Source: Cruorifilaria tuberocauda (Eukaryota > Nematoda > Chromadorea > Rhabditida > Onchocercidae). Taken from it: a stretch of DNA of 64,000 nt. Below the pieces are notes generated by a model that had not been told where the DNA came from, did not search any database, and worked only from the letters and a program-made list of their open reading frames with translations. The translations under genes were made by a program, and so were the position numbers. This document shows, in pieces, positions 42,881-56,586 of the stretch (the stretch's first letter is position 1; every line of letters begins with the position of its first letter). The stretch lies in the NCBI GenBank assembly GCA_013365365.1, contig JABVXU010000093.1, positions 1 to 64,000 of the forward strand, given 5' to 3'.

Positions 42881-45800
42881 AGCAGTCATTACGGAGAGCA
42901 GGAAGCTTAAGCAGCAAAATGATTGGGATACTGGTAGACAAAATTGTCCCATGCTTCCAATTCTTACGGAAAGGAATATCGATGGAATGATGAAAAAGGT
43001 TATAGCTAACATGATAAAATAATCTTTTCAAATGATTTATTTCAAATTTATTGGGCATGACGAATTTCCAATGTTAACAACCGGAAAAAAAACCGACAGA
43101 GGAAATCCCTTTATTCATGCATATCCATCCCATGAAAAAAAGTGGTCAGAGATGATTCAGCGAAAGCGATGAAAGAATCAAGAAAGTTGCAGTATATTTT
43201 CAAGAAAGTTTATGATTTTAAATCCTGGATTAAATGTGATGAGAGATAAATGATAAATTGGGAATTAACCGAACAAATAGTGGCGCTTATCAGATCATAT
43301 CATCAAAGAGGGATTATCTAAAACAAGACTCAGGTTGCTGACAACACCAGTACAAAAAGCATGGAAACTGTTATCAAACTCTCATTTCATTTCTTGATTT
43401 CCATAATGTTATAGTGAAAAAATTATGGGACATTTTAATATCATGTAAGTGGGGAAGTCTTCCGAAATGAATAAATAAATGAATAAATATTAAGGAGAGA
43501 AGTGCTCATTTTTGATTTTCACTCCTTTAATTCTTATTAGAGTTAATGAGAAAATTGTTTTCAATTTTAATAAGAATTGAATCAAAATTTATAAAAAACA
43601 AAAGCATACTTGTTGCATGGTAGAATGAGATAAAATCAAAGGTTAAATAGTGATAAATTATTTAAAAGTGACTTGAAAGTTTTCATGAGATAAAATGAAA
43701 ATTCAGCCTGAATTTTTCCGAAAAAAACTCTTTTTTTTAATTCTTTCTTTTAGCTTGCCACTTTCACTGCTTAAAAGTGTGTGAAATAACCATTAAAAAA
43801 ATTCGACGAAAATCTGAAGAAATTGAAATAATTGAATTCTATTTAAACTTATCTGCAATATATTTTAGTTGGCACAAATAGTCTACTGTGTATTTTGATA
43901 TTAGAAAAAGTCCGACGAAATTGCAACCAAAAGCAGCTGAAAAAAATTTCAATTGTATAAACAAATTGGAGGACTAATTTCATTCCAGTTAGGTATTAAG
44001 AATAGAAATTTAAGGCATTTTCCCTCTTGTAACAGCGACTGGGTAGCAAAAGATCAGTTATGGTTTTTTTCAATCTGGTAAGCTATAAACGAAATTTTAC
44101 TTCTAAGATCAATATGAGATGCGATAGGTAAAAATATTTAAAAGCTTCGGTTCAAGCAACAAAAATACAGGTAAAGGTATTCTATGTAATCTAAGTATTA
44201 AATTTTTAGTATAAAAATAAGGTTTTTGATATCCGATTCGTTATTATCCGCAATAAATTAAGTAGAACTAAACTCTTAAGTTTCTATTTATATTAATCAA
44301 AGTTATATTTTTGCTGAACTAAAGTTTGTGAACTTTATTAAAATTTTCTTTGTTTTAATTTAAAAAAATAAAAAAAAGAGGAACAGATAAAAAAGGCACT
44401 GACTCCTAAATGAAAAAAAATTTGAATTCTGTTCCCACAGAGTTTGTATCGTATGCAACAGTAGTAGTAGTAGAAAACATTGTGAGCGGACTAGTCAGAC
44501 ATTACGCATAGATGGTAGAATGATAATGACATATCGTCTGATGACATTATTCATAAGTTTATTATCAATTTCGTCTAAGCGCAGTATATTTTCAGCATGT
44601 CTCTCTCCCCATAGAAAGGATTGTGAGTTATTGATTTCATTTTTATTTCGAATAATTTGAGTGGAAAGGAAAAGAGAGCTGAAAAAGAACTTGACATCCA
44701 AGAAGAAACTAAAGAGAAGTTTCTCTCCCGTTCTTCAGCTTCTCAACAATGGAAAATACAAAAATCAATTTTTGCAGTTTCGTTCTTACGTTGACCCTAG
44801 CATTATGCTGCTGAAGAAAACGCCTAAATAAAAGAGCGGCGAAATCGCCCCGTAACGAAGGAAATTCCTTAGCTTAAACACCTTCACGTCTCTGGACCAA
44901 ATAATTTCAGAGAAGTGAGGAGAGTGTCAAGTTGTTTTCTGAGCATTTTAGAAGTATCGTATTTTGAAAAGATTATAAGCCCTAACTTATTTCAAATTCT
45001 CCTTAATCTGCTTTAGGCGGAAAATCTTTAGAAGAATACATAATGTTAATTATTTTGCTTCAATTTAGATTTCCTATTTTGTTTCACTTGAATCTCATAG
45101 AAGACAAGTATTTTCAGTTCGCATCACTTCAATGAATTTGAAAATTTATAAGAATTTCTATCCCAAAGCTGTTCAAAACATTCAGGTTTGAACAGTGCAT
45201 TTCACGTCAATCACAAAAAAATCACACATTCGATTACCTCAATTTGAATAGTGATTATTTTGGGATGTTTTTTTGCTGGAAAATTTTTTGGCCATCCTTT
45301 TTTGCAATTTTTAATGATATGGAATGATAAAGGAATGCCATTTAATTACAAAACTTTCAGAAATTTACGTAAAATGATTTGGAATTGTTCGAAGACTATA
45401 GTGTCTTCGTTAATTCATTACAAATATGATGTGAGAAAAATTTCAACTTACGATGACGACATTTTCGTTTCTTCTTCGCTTTCCAGTCGTTAGTATTAAA
45501 TTTAACTGAAATTCTGAGAAATTTGAAATCACATTAAAATTTCCGTGTTAAAGAAAATAGTTAACATTACCGACAAAGATAAGATTTCAGTACAAAATAT
45601 TAAACTCTCAAATGAAATTTCCAAAGTTCCAATTTTCCAAATCGCCAAATAACTACTTTCTGGAGATTAGCATTTGATTAAGAAATCTTTTTATATAGTG
45701 TAAGGCATATTATCATTTCATACAGAAGTTTGCAAATTTTCAAGAGATGGAAAAATGCAGAGAAATACTCATTTAATTACGAGAAAAGAAATTAAGTTTT

Positions 45801-48439
45801 CAGCGAAGATCTCGTGTGATGAATTATGTCCAATACATCACTTTACTGTTGAAGTTAAGGTTGTCGAAACAGTAAGAATTTCAAGTTGTAGCACTAGTTA
45901 GCAAGCAACTTTTGATTATAAAAACGAGTCAATTCATAAAATGCTTTTTATTTCAAGATTTGCATAAAAATTGCTAAATATTAATTCAGATTGAACTTCG
46001 GAGCTCGCGCGGTGTTTCTCGAGCTGCCAACTGACAAAAAGATTTTTGAAAAAATACTGCCTTTTCAGACTATTTCCGACTGTAAAATTCAGCTCAGATC
46101 ATAATTTAAGCATGAACTAATAACGATTAAGAGTGATTTTGAATTATTTCAATAACTTAGATGGAACTATTTGAAGCATTTTACCCAGGAATAACTGCTA
46201 AAGTTACTTCAATTTTTGATTTATTTTATATTTCCAGGACAACTTTTAAAATTATCAAAAATAGTGGATTCTTAGTCCATTTACATGATCATAAAACTAA
46301 TAAAACTTAACTGTGATAAATTTAAAATCAGATCAGCAAGTAGCCTTCCTTCGAAATTAGCTACCAAACATCTACAGACCCTTACATTCGAATGTAATGC
46401 AATGAAACCCAGTTACGACAGAACGCTGGAACTGGCGCTGTCAGAGAAGTGCACTGATGAATTATGACTATTTCACCGATTTCTTGCGCTTATAAAAAAG
46501 CTGAATTTGCAAATTTTTTTGCAACACTTTTTAGAAATGCTTTTAAACTACGTTCAAAATGCCGTTTTAGAATATTTATTAAGATTTCACTAAAGCAGTG
46601 AATATTTTTCTTAATGTAATGGTTGCCAATCTGAAAAAAGAAGACTTTGAAGTTCAAAGTTTAATTCCCTTTTTCTTCTTCCATTGAACAGCTTCACATT
46701 ATCAAGTTAAGAAGAAACAAGTTATTTCTCAAAATTCCAGAATTTAAATTATAATCAATACTTATGAGACCATACATTTAAACCAATGCTCTGACCTTTG
46801 CGCTGAACGATCAACGTTATTTCTTACCAACCAGATCGCTTTCAATAATAAAAATCATGTGACAAAATTTTATTCCAGTTTATTCACTAACATCCAAACT
46901 ATTATAGCAAGCATACATTAATAATGAATTTCTTCTCCAAGGATTTTCACATTAAAAAAGTTGTGTATTTTGAAATGGATTAAAGTTGTTTGGTGACGCG
47001 GACATGTTTCGAAAACTTAAAACGAAGGGAAGAATTTGCGTTATAGAGAAGCCAAAAAAAGCAGCTCGAACTACAGCTCCTTGTTCTCCATACTTCACAA
47101 CAAATCAAATAAATGCTAACTCAAATATTTACTTTTCTCCAACTGCCTGCACAATGAATATTCATTACTACAATGAATAAATGCTCTTCACTGGAACAAA
47201 CAAATGTCTCTCCCAAATGCATCGCAAAAGCACTGAGAACAAAGTGAATCAAAATGTCCTAGAGTGCAAAATTTACAGCACTCCCGACGAGTCTGTAATA
47301 GTTACGCCACCGCTCTTCAGCGCTTTCGACTCTCACCTTCTTGCAACAAAAAGAGACTTTTTTTGTTTTAATATCGATTGCAAAACAATTCATAAAATAT
47401 TTCAAGCAAAGAGTACAAAGATATTTTCCGCATGTTCGTATTGACTGTTATTTCATTACAACCTATATAATAAATATAATGAATGAAATAAAAGACACTG
47501 GCAATATCATTAACGTAACGGAGATTCCATAGGAGCATCCGATGTTATTTTTTAAACTTTAATTTTAGATACGCTCAGATGCATTGTTACCATTCGAGCC
47601 TTTATTGATGAATTAAATGAACCATTTATCGATTTAACGATACCATCCTCTTTTCAATTCCGTCCGCATTCGATAGGTTGAACAAGAAAGTTTCTCGACA
47701 AGTTTATAAGATACTACTTATCATTATGTTTCATAAATGTGGTTCAGAGGCAGTGATCAGAATGAAAAGTTCAAAGATGTTTTTATGAGTAAGAATAATG
47801 GCCAAAAACAAGTGATTTTCAATTTTAACCCTTCAAAATAAAGAAAAAGAAAGCAAGAGAAAGAAAGATATGAATAGCTGACCATCACATGGATTGTTAC
47901 GTGTTCATTAAGAATACACGTTCAACTTGCATTAGGTAATCCAATGGCAATGAAGAGAGTGAAAGTGTTAAGGTGAAGGATATAGAAGTGAAGAGGTCTT
48001 CTCTCATCTATTTCAACTTGATCTTATCGAAGTAAGATTTGACCTCACATAGCAAATTATCCCCTGTTAAACGAAGGAGTAGGGCAGATCCCGCCATTCG
48101 CTTTTGAATCTTTTACCGCTCCAAAGGCCGAGACTTCAATTTCTACTGGAGGCATGCCAATATCGAGGTATTTTATGGCATGTGTGAGGCCGCTTTTTTG
48201 AAATTACAGTGCATCCTTGAAATGAGTTTAAAATCCGAGGTTAGGCTGGGGGCGGGTGCTTACTTTGTTCTGATTATATTTAATCCTGAATTATACTTAA
48301 GGATCCGGACAAGAGCTACCTTATGTTTGGATCATTTGTTTATTGGATTGATGTGAGCAAAGTGAGTCTAACTTTGTAGCGATTTTACTTCATACGATTT
48401 TATTGCATATAACTTTGATAGGATCTTCAAGATAATTTC

Positions 48440-48448
48440 TTTATGTAG
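48440..48448 (+). promoter_or_regulatory. Possible trans-splice acceptor of eIF3F
   Basis: TTTATGTAG ends six bases before the ATG at 48455. It is weaker than TTTCAG but sits where a spliced-leader site would be expected. Confidence 0.4.
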
Positions 48449-48454
48449 TGGAGG

Positions 48455-50593
48455 ATGGCTTCGACATTAACAGTCAAGGTGCATCCGGTAGTATATTTGA
48501 CTATTGTTGATGCATTTGAAAGGCGTTCGAACAAGCCGGGTGCTAATGATAAAGCATTGGGCACATTGATGGGATTCTATGAAAAAAATGCTATCCAGGT
48601 AGTATTGTTATTTCATTGAGATAAGTTTTGAATTATATTTTAAAACGGACCAATTATGGCTAATTTCTATTGATAGGATCATGAAAGATTGTCAATTAAC
48701 CTAGGCCTTGGTGTGGTTAAGTTGTAGAGTTTTTTCAGAAGTGACCGTAACGCTGTCTAGATTCATGAACAAAGAAGTTATTTATTTTTCTGTGTTACTA
48801 ATGTTATCATAGAAATTCATTTATTTACTGTATGGAGATTGTAAAGATTTACTAATTCATTCATTTTTTTGTACATCGTTAGGTAACAAATTGTTACGCT
48901 ATACCTTTCCGAGAACAAAAAGAAGACACACCAGAATTAGACGACGGCTTTAATCAGACAATGTTACTGATGATGAAGCGTGCAACGCCCTCAGAACAAC
49001 CAGTCGGATGGTATAGTTAATTTGATTTTGACATCATTTCGAAGTCACTAGCCTTCTTAACATTTTAAATTTAATTAGTGCTTTATTTCAACTTGATGCT
49101 TTTGTAGTGGGTATATTTCATTCGTATAGGGAATAATTCATCAGGATGTCAAACACTTAATACGGAAGCTTCATATAATGAAGTGTAATAACACGGTATT
49201 TCTTACGCCTCTAAATAATGGGCAGATTAAAGCAGCGCACCAATTTGACGTATGACTTATGTATGCGATGGAAAATCTGTTTCAAAATTCATCTACATAA
49301 TTTGACCCAAAAAAGTCCGTGTCTTAGTTCTGTTCTCCATTTGAAAAATTGAAAACTTTCAGGACAAACCTGATCCAGGTTAAATTTGGTGAATCATTTG
49401 CAAGAAATTACTCTTTTCCATTCTTACAGGTTTTACACCAACGCAGATTTGTCAATTCATTGTTTGCCATATCATGATTATTATAATCGTTTGATAAGCG
49501 AATCATCAGCTAAAAAAGAACCGCCACCAGTGATCCTACTTACCGTTGATACAACCTTTAATTCACCGGATGAAAATTATCGGATGCCTGTACGAGCATA
49601 TTTGAGGCTGGTTTTTTATTAGTTTTGTAAATTGATTTTATCTCCCGATGAATTTATTAAAGATATTCAGAAATATTTATTATTATTTAAAAAAAATTGT
49701 GTTTTTTCATTCCAGAATTAAAGCTGGAATTCCTGGAACTCGAGATCCACACTGTGCTATTTTTAATCCGTTGAAAGTAGAATTCGATGCTTTTCCTGGT
49801 GAAGGTGTTGCTCTCAGTTTAGTACAGGGTGGTACGGCTTACAATAACAAACAACGCGAGGTTGTTTTGGAGAGCGGTTTAGAACAGCTTGAGAAAAGTA
49901 CGGGTGAAATGATAATCTGGTTGGAGAGACTTCTGAAATATGTAAATGAAGCAAGTTTTATTGCTGTTACCGCTTTTTAAATATACTGAATCAATATACA
50001 ATGGATATAAAGCCAGAAAGAAAATTTTAGGAAAAATAGGAGAAATGAGAAAATTTATGAAAAATATTTGAACGATAAAAGAAATAATATTGAATTAATT
50101 ATTTTCCAAGTGATATCTTTCATAGTCTAACGACTTTGATTTGAAAAATTATTTTCAAGTTTGATAATATTCTCTTTCTCGATGTAAGAACTTGTGTTTC
50201 AAGTTTCCTATTTGTAACAATTGTTTTAGGTGCTTGAAAAACCGGAACTACCCGTTGATTCGTCGTTCGGACGACGCATGATGGATATTGTCAGCACTGC
50301 TGCAACTCATATATCCGATGATAAATTGGATATATTAGTTAAAACAAGTTTGCGAGTGATTATTTTTTATAATTTTTTCACCTAAATTTATCTTCTATTC
50401 TTTTAAAACTTTTGTTTTCGATTACAGTTGCTAAAATAATCAGTAGTTTTGATTAAGAACTATTGCTTATACGTGAAACTGTGTTCGTATATTATACAAA
50501 TTTTTACCTTTACAGGATTACATGATGATTTCGTATTTGGCAAGCTTAACGAAGACACAGCTTTCATTACAAGAACGCTTAGTGGCTCTATGA
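48455..50593 (+). CDS. eif-3.F: Eukaryotic translation initiation factor 3 subunit F
   Basis: Six exons, 48455-48598, 48883-49010, 49430-49606, 49716-49941, 50230-50355 and 50516-50593, encode about 292 residues, matching the family. The N-terminal MPN domain starts KVHPVVYLTIVDAFERR and continues through GWFYTNADLSIHCLPYHDYY, LLTVDTTF and RMPVRAYLRIKAGIPG. The C-terminal helical part has SFGRRMMDIV and ends SYLASLTKTQLSLQERL. As in other eIF3F proteins the JAMM zinc-binding residues are not intact, so a structural role in the eIF3 complex is expected. The third intron works in phase only if the donor is GC (TTGAG|GCTGGT); this gives an exact length match to the human AYVSTLMGVPG segment. All other donors are GT. 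Confidence 0.96.
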
Positions 50594-53263
50594 AAAGGCG
50601 CTCCTAATCTTTTCAATTAAAGCACCTTCAAAATTGTTTCAAACAGATTGTCATACGTTATTCAATTACAAAGAAGAACGTGCCGAAGAATAAGAAAACA
50701 TATGACTGAAAACGCTTTGCCTTATTAGTTACTTGTTATAATCCTAGTATTCCTTTAAGTAGAGGAAAAAGTTATTGCACTTTTATATTCATCATACATC
50801 TTATATTGATATTTTAATATGGTTACTTATGAAGAAATTTATGTAATTGTTTTAAGACGTTCAAAATATAAAATTTAAATTTACATGTTTCTACTTTCTC
50901 AATTTTTTATTAGTATGCTATTTGTTGTTTCGAAATATTTTAAATTTAATTATTTAATAGAATAAAGAATCCAGTGGAGTTTTTTTTTGGCAATGTTGTA
51001 AATTTGTGGCTATTATTAATTGTTTTATTTGCATGGAAATAAAAAGTTATGGTCGCTTTCATGCCTTCAAGTGTAGTTGTAACTGTTTTGATATTTTTCA
51101 TTCGTGTATAGCTTGTTGTTATAAGTGACAATTATGATTGCAATAGTTTTTAACACATCCAATTGGGAAGGGAAGTTATATTTTTCGTTGTAATGAGTCT
51201 TAAGGTAATGATTTATTTGGACTTTTGGCTGTATATACATTTTTGGGATTGATCTGTAAACTTCAGGTGACAGTATAATTAATGTTTTAAGTGGATGTCG
51301 TTGTGATTTTGTCGAATTAGTTTATACCGAATATAGAGAAAAATAAAGAATAGGATATTTTCTTTAGGAATTTTTAAACGGAGAAATTTTTAGTTCTTTG
51401 TATTCTCAATCTTTTGAAGAACTAAGGTAAGCACAATTTAAGGTAACCAGTAGGGCCAAAGCTAGTTGACTATGATTAGTTCAGGCGGGAATAATTTTCA
51501 AGGGAATGTGTTCGGTTCACTGTCTCCAGAAGCGAACTTGGGTTTGTTTATTGTGGCATACAAGTAAATCTTCTAAAGGATTAGTAACTTTTCAGAGAGC
51601 TATCGTCTATTCTTTTAATACTTTTATGCGGGAGTTATGTTTACAAATGATACAAATGATCGTTTTACGTCAAATACGTTTCATCTGAACTTTTGGTTTA
51701 TTCACGATAAAAATGTTGACTTTGGCAAACTACCTGTTCATTATTTATGTTCATGATTTCTCCAAATAAAAATAAAAAACATGATTTTGATGAAACAGAT
51801 CTTTATTTATTATTGAACCATATGGTAGCAAGAAAGACATTCCAATTTCAGGTTTATTATTTGACCTTCTGCTTCATCCTTTTGTTAAATTTTTTTTGAA
51901 TTTTCGTATCACAATTTTCTCACTGCTAATTTTAATTATGCATTATGAATTCATTGGTAAGTGGATCGTGCATTACTTTTCGAAAGTGAAATCGCTTTTT
52001 TTGTTAAACATCTCAGCTGAGTGAGTACTTTTGCCCTAGGGAAACTTGAGAATTAACGTTAGATAGTCTTGGCAAAAGAGATTAATAAATTGTGCAGGAA
52101 CTTTGATACATTGCAAACCGTAATTCGTTTCAGATCCACTTGTCGAAAGCAGTAACAATGCAGATGCGTCAGTATCTATAAATCAATCGGTTATGTTATG
52201 TAAATAATTAAGTAGTATTGTATCTTTCGCTTTGGTTGATTTAATTGCTTCAGTGCTGAGGCTCGACTTCTTGCAGAATAATAACTGTTTGGATGATATG
52301 TGGGTTTTCAAATCATATATACTGCGAGATATGAAGCGGACCACATTCTCCCTGAGTTGAATTAATTATGAAGTTATCATTAATGGAAATTAAAATCAAA
52401 ATTTAACACCATAACATGTATATTCTATGGAATAGTCATATCAGCAATCATCGTTATGTAAGTAATTGAACATAATAATTGAATGTAGTTATCCTGTTTT
52501 AGGGTAATTTAATTCGAGTTTTGGTGAGTTTTGTAAAGAAACATTGAAAAAAGTACTCAAATGTACCGCATTACCAAAGCGGACGAAGTCAACTGTGCAA
52601 CATCACCTTATGGTGACCTTTATTTATTATTTTCGGATCGGACAACCTTATTTATTCCAATAATTTTTTCTTACAGTTAGATATGAATAATATAAATTAT
52701 TGGAGTCAAAAGGTTTATAATAATTGTTTCATATTAAATAATGTCTTGTTTACTATTATTATCAGCAATGACAGCAGTTCTATTTCTTGCTTGTTTGGTT
52801 CTTGTTCGTCAGACATAGTATGCAGATTTGAATGTTCAGTATTTACTACTAATTTATTTTCATAAATTTTAAATGCTATCAGTTTTATAATGTGAAGGCG
52901 CAACAGATGATATAGTAACGTTTGTTACTCTTATTAATCGAGATCCAGTCATAGATGAAAAAGGAGCCTTAACCTTTCTCGTTTATCTTTTGTCTATTTT
53001 TACGGAGTTTGGTTCGCTCATTTTTCGTTCAGTGAAGTCCCATTTATAGCTACGGTTGAAGAAAAGGAACAAATTGATTTTCAAAGATTTCAAAATCATA
53101 CTCTTTCGGTAAAAGAATTAAATAATATGGGAAGAATTTCAATTTTTACCACTATGAAAAACTCTGTTTCATTAATTTATGCCGAAAAACTTGAAATTTG
53201 GGATAAGCAAAATACTTTTTTATATAAGATTTCAAATAAACTAAATAAATATTACATTTTCAG
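50594..53263. other. Intergenic, no supported gene
   Basis: Downstream of eIF3F. Short open frames only. Earlier, unrecognised exons of the TMCO4-like remnant could lie in its last third (about 52900-53260), but I could not identify conserved residues or consistent phases. Confidence 0.45.
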
Positions 53264-56200
53264 GCACTTATGATTGGCGTTGTCGCCTTTTATTGCTTAA
53301 TATCTGTGCATTTTTAGCTGTAGAATGGGACGATTTTGAAGATGTTTGTTTCTTAATTTCAAAAAGTTCTAATCTGTTCTAAATATTTTTAACTGTTTTA
53401 AAGTGCATTTGTTCTTCAGATTTTTTAATAATAGTAAAAGAAAAGATTATCTCACTGACGCTTCATTTCAGATTGAGAATGCACTAGTTATTATAGTTGC
53501 TGGATATTACAGAGAAAATGAGTGCGTACACTGAGAGGACTTATTTTATTTTTATGTATTTTAAAAATTTCTCAATCATTTAAAAGGGCGTTTATCATCT
53601 ATTTATTAATTGTTCCTTTTTTAATGAATTATCTCTAGTGCGAACAAAATTAAGGGGTTAAATTTTCATTGTTTTTTGTAATAGATTCGTATATGCTTAA
53701 CCTTTTCAAGAACCCAGATTTTATGCAAAAAGTTTTATTCCTGCACTGTGAAAGTTGCAGTGCAATAATGAAAAGAATCTTATTGCTTCATGTCTTGCTC
53801 TCTTATACTTCTCTTTGTGCGTTTTTAATGTTTATCAATCTTTTAAGAAAAATATGAATTCATTTTCTTCAGTGCATTGATATTGTTTATACATCATCGT
53901 GTCATATTCATACTGAGATTTGATAGTTAACTATAAATCGTAATTTTTAAAGTTAATGATTATAATACATAGTGTTTTTGTAGTCAGAAAATTATAAATC
54001 CGTTAATTGTGTTTGGTTTTAGTTTGTTATAACGATGACGTCATTAAAAAAATAGCCAAAAGTAGTCTTGGAATGTCTTATATTTGAGGAATTGTACAAT
54101 TATTTATTACATAGTTAAAAGTATTATTCTGTTTGGGTTATAGGACGTCGTGCCGCGAGTGATATTGGTGGTGTTCTCGTAGATAAGATTAAAGTAGCAT
54201 TATTATATCCTTCAAGTTTCCTGAGCATTTATTTCATTATAAAAAAATTATTCTAGTTTTTATGCAACTGGAATTTTTCAAGTTTGGGATTTTAGGAGTA
54301 ATGAGTGGCCTAGCAGCGTCATTGGTAGCGATTGGTGCAGGATCCGTAATTGGTGCTTTAATTTTTTCATATATTATTAGTGTGCGAGTAGAATCTCACG
54401 AATTACAAATTAAACATGTTTATTGGAAGTAAATGGAGTTTGTTTCAGTCTCCTTGGTTTTATTTGTACTTCATTAAAAGTACTATTCCCTATTTTCTTT
54501 CAAATATTGAAATCCTCGCTCACTAGATTTTACTGCGGTTTAATCTTTCTGCTTTGCAGATTACAAAATGCTGAAACGAATAGGTGCAATCGATGAATTT
54601 GTAATTCAACCGATTTCTGAAGGACGAAATTTGCGCTGTGTTTTGGCAATTAGTGGTTGGATCGAAGATGTAAAGTTGCTAAAATCGATTCCATATTTGT
54701 ATTTTCAATTTTGTTTCGCAATCAGCTATAGAATGAAAAAATTATTCGTTTTGAAACAACTATCGTTTCTACTCTTTAATGCGAGATATTGCCATTAATG
54801 CTTTACAATGTTTCCATGGCATAACGGCTTCTCTGTGCTCGAAGTTGGCATTTTTTCACTGATGTTCACTACTGCAACCATTATATTGTCATTCTTGTAT
54901 CTTTTGAAAGGATGATTATAATTGTAGTTCAGGTACTTTTGGATTCATTTTTTGCAAAATTTTGAGGAATTTGTTCGTTCTAGCAAGGAGAAGGTATTTT
55001 TCAACAGCAGTGGAGGTATTTGTAGATGTCACGAGAATAGTATATGTTGCGTTATGAAAGTAAATACTTGATAAAACTAGGACGAGCAATTGATTACTTG
55101 ACGCATTTTGCAGTATCACTTGCTGTTCAGGATATTTGGGAAACTTCTTTTGCGGTATTTTTCTAAATAATTTTTTAATATTCGGTTTATTGAACAATAT
55201 ATTGTTCCCTTCTACAATTTTCTAAGTTGCATTGCATGCATTAAATTTTTTCTTTTGAAATTCTTTGTAAAGAAAAACCATTTAGTAGCTGCGTTTGCTT
55301 GGCCAATGGCACTTCTTTCTTCTTTCTGTATCTAGTGTAATTGATAACCTATGGAATGTTTGCATAAGACGAGCTGCCGAGGCATGGATCCATACAGTTT
55401 ACATTTCTCGGAGGATGATTATATTTATCCAATATTTAGGATCAAACTTTGATTAATCATTTGTTTTTAAAATTGTAGAAGTAGTTACTGAAGGGAAGTA
55501 AGTTACCATTTCTGGAATACTCACATCAGAAGTTGGCATAGTTTTTAGATCGATAAACAGCCGAAGTATTGCTGTGCTCATGGTAATGGTCCCTATTACC
55601 TTGATAGGATTTTCGCTTGGAGTACGTGTAATTTTCCATTGCTTGATAACCATGATCAAACGGAGACATGTTATGTTGAATTTTTGCGGACCAAGTTGAT
55701 ATTATCAAAACTGATTCCTGTTTTATACTTGTGCTTATGCGAAGATCAAAAAAGGATTTCAGGAATAGTTAATGATGTGGTACTTCTTGGTACGTCTGTA
55801 ACGACTTCACCCGCTCAATGGCAGCAGATGAGTCAGGTTGTTGGAGGACGGATTATAAATGGCTATTGTAATAGCAGTTGGTTACTTAGGTCGTTTTTTA
55901 TGTTTTAAGTTTTCCTTCTCACATCTCCATATTTCAAAGCAAGAAGAAAAGCATGATTTTAACTCGATTTACTTCTTGATTTTTTATTATTTGATAGTCG
56001 AAGTTCCCAAAATGAATATGTATCTTATATTTGTTTTTTAATAATGTATTTGGCATAACTGTTAAATTTTAGATTTATTTACCGTACAATGAACGTACAA
56101 TTTACAATTGCTGGCACGGATCCTGTGATATGCAGAATGGAGAAGAAAATTGTCAATTTCAATCTTTCTCATTTAATATGTTAAGTATTTCTAAAAATGC

Positions 56201-56586
56201 GGATAATTTAGTACATATTCCTTCACAGAAGATATTGATCGAGAAACACGTAATCAAGTGTTGAAGATAACAATTTATTGTAATTTTATAAGTTCATCCT
56301 TTTTTTGTAGATAAAAGGCCACCTAGACTACTCCCGAAAGTTAACTGAAGTATTAAAAGCAGTTGGAGTTCGACTTACACCACGTTGTGATGAATCCATG
56401 CTAAATGTGAATAAAGTAACAAGAACACCGGATACCAATATTGCTGTTCTGGTATGAAATGGTTTTGATATGACAAGAGAAAACTCTTTTCTAACAATTT
56501 TAAAAGTGGAACAGAAGCACAGTTTATACCGGATGGACTTAAACAAATGAAACCTGGTGAAGAATCAGATATTTTAAATGATTTAT
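53264..56586 (+). pseudogene. TMCO4/DUF726 alpha/beta-hydrolase-like gene, decayed
   Basis: Homologous blocks of the TMCO4 (DUF726) family appear in order: 53264-53343 (YDWRCRLLLLN), 53472-53521, about 54144-54184, 54296-54389 (SGLAASLVAIGAGSVIG), 54561-54670 (KRIGAIDEFVIQP, then ISGW), 55011-55130 (LRYESKYL), 55282-55390 (AFAWPMALL, then NVCIRRAAEA), about 55528-55640 (LIGFSLG, the GxSxG nucleophile elbow), about 55700-55891 (DVVLLGTSV, GGRIINGYC), 56074-56180 and 56312-56452 (KGHLDYSRKL), and a likely terminal exon ending TAA at 56586. It is broken by TAG at 55023 and TAG at 55038, a one-base insertion near 55324 that exposes several stops, and a phase clash between the 56180 donor and the 56312 acceptor. 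Intact relatives are multi-pass membrane proteins with a lipase-like domain of uncertain substrate. Confidence 0.87.

Larger units (their letters stand above)
41241..48440. other. Large divergent intergenic region
   Basis: About 7 kb between lactate dehydrogenase (-) and eIF3F (+) with no gene I can support. It contains two CT microsatellites (listed), a GC-richer segment at 46980-47350 and another at 47950-48260, the latter probably the eIF3F promoter. Open frames of 60-100 codons (for example 42084-42380, 45251-45493, 47181-47444) lack homology I recognise. A lysine-rich open frame at 44661-44831 on the plus strand is discussed among the findings. Confidence 0.5.
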
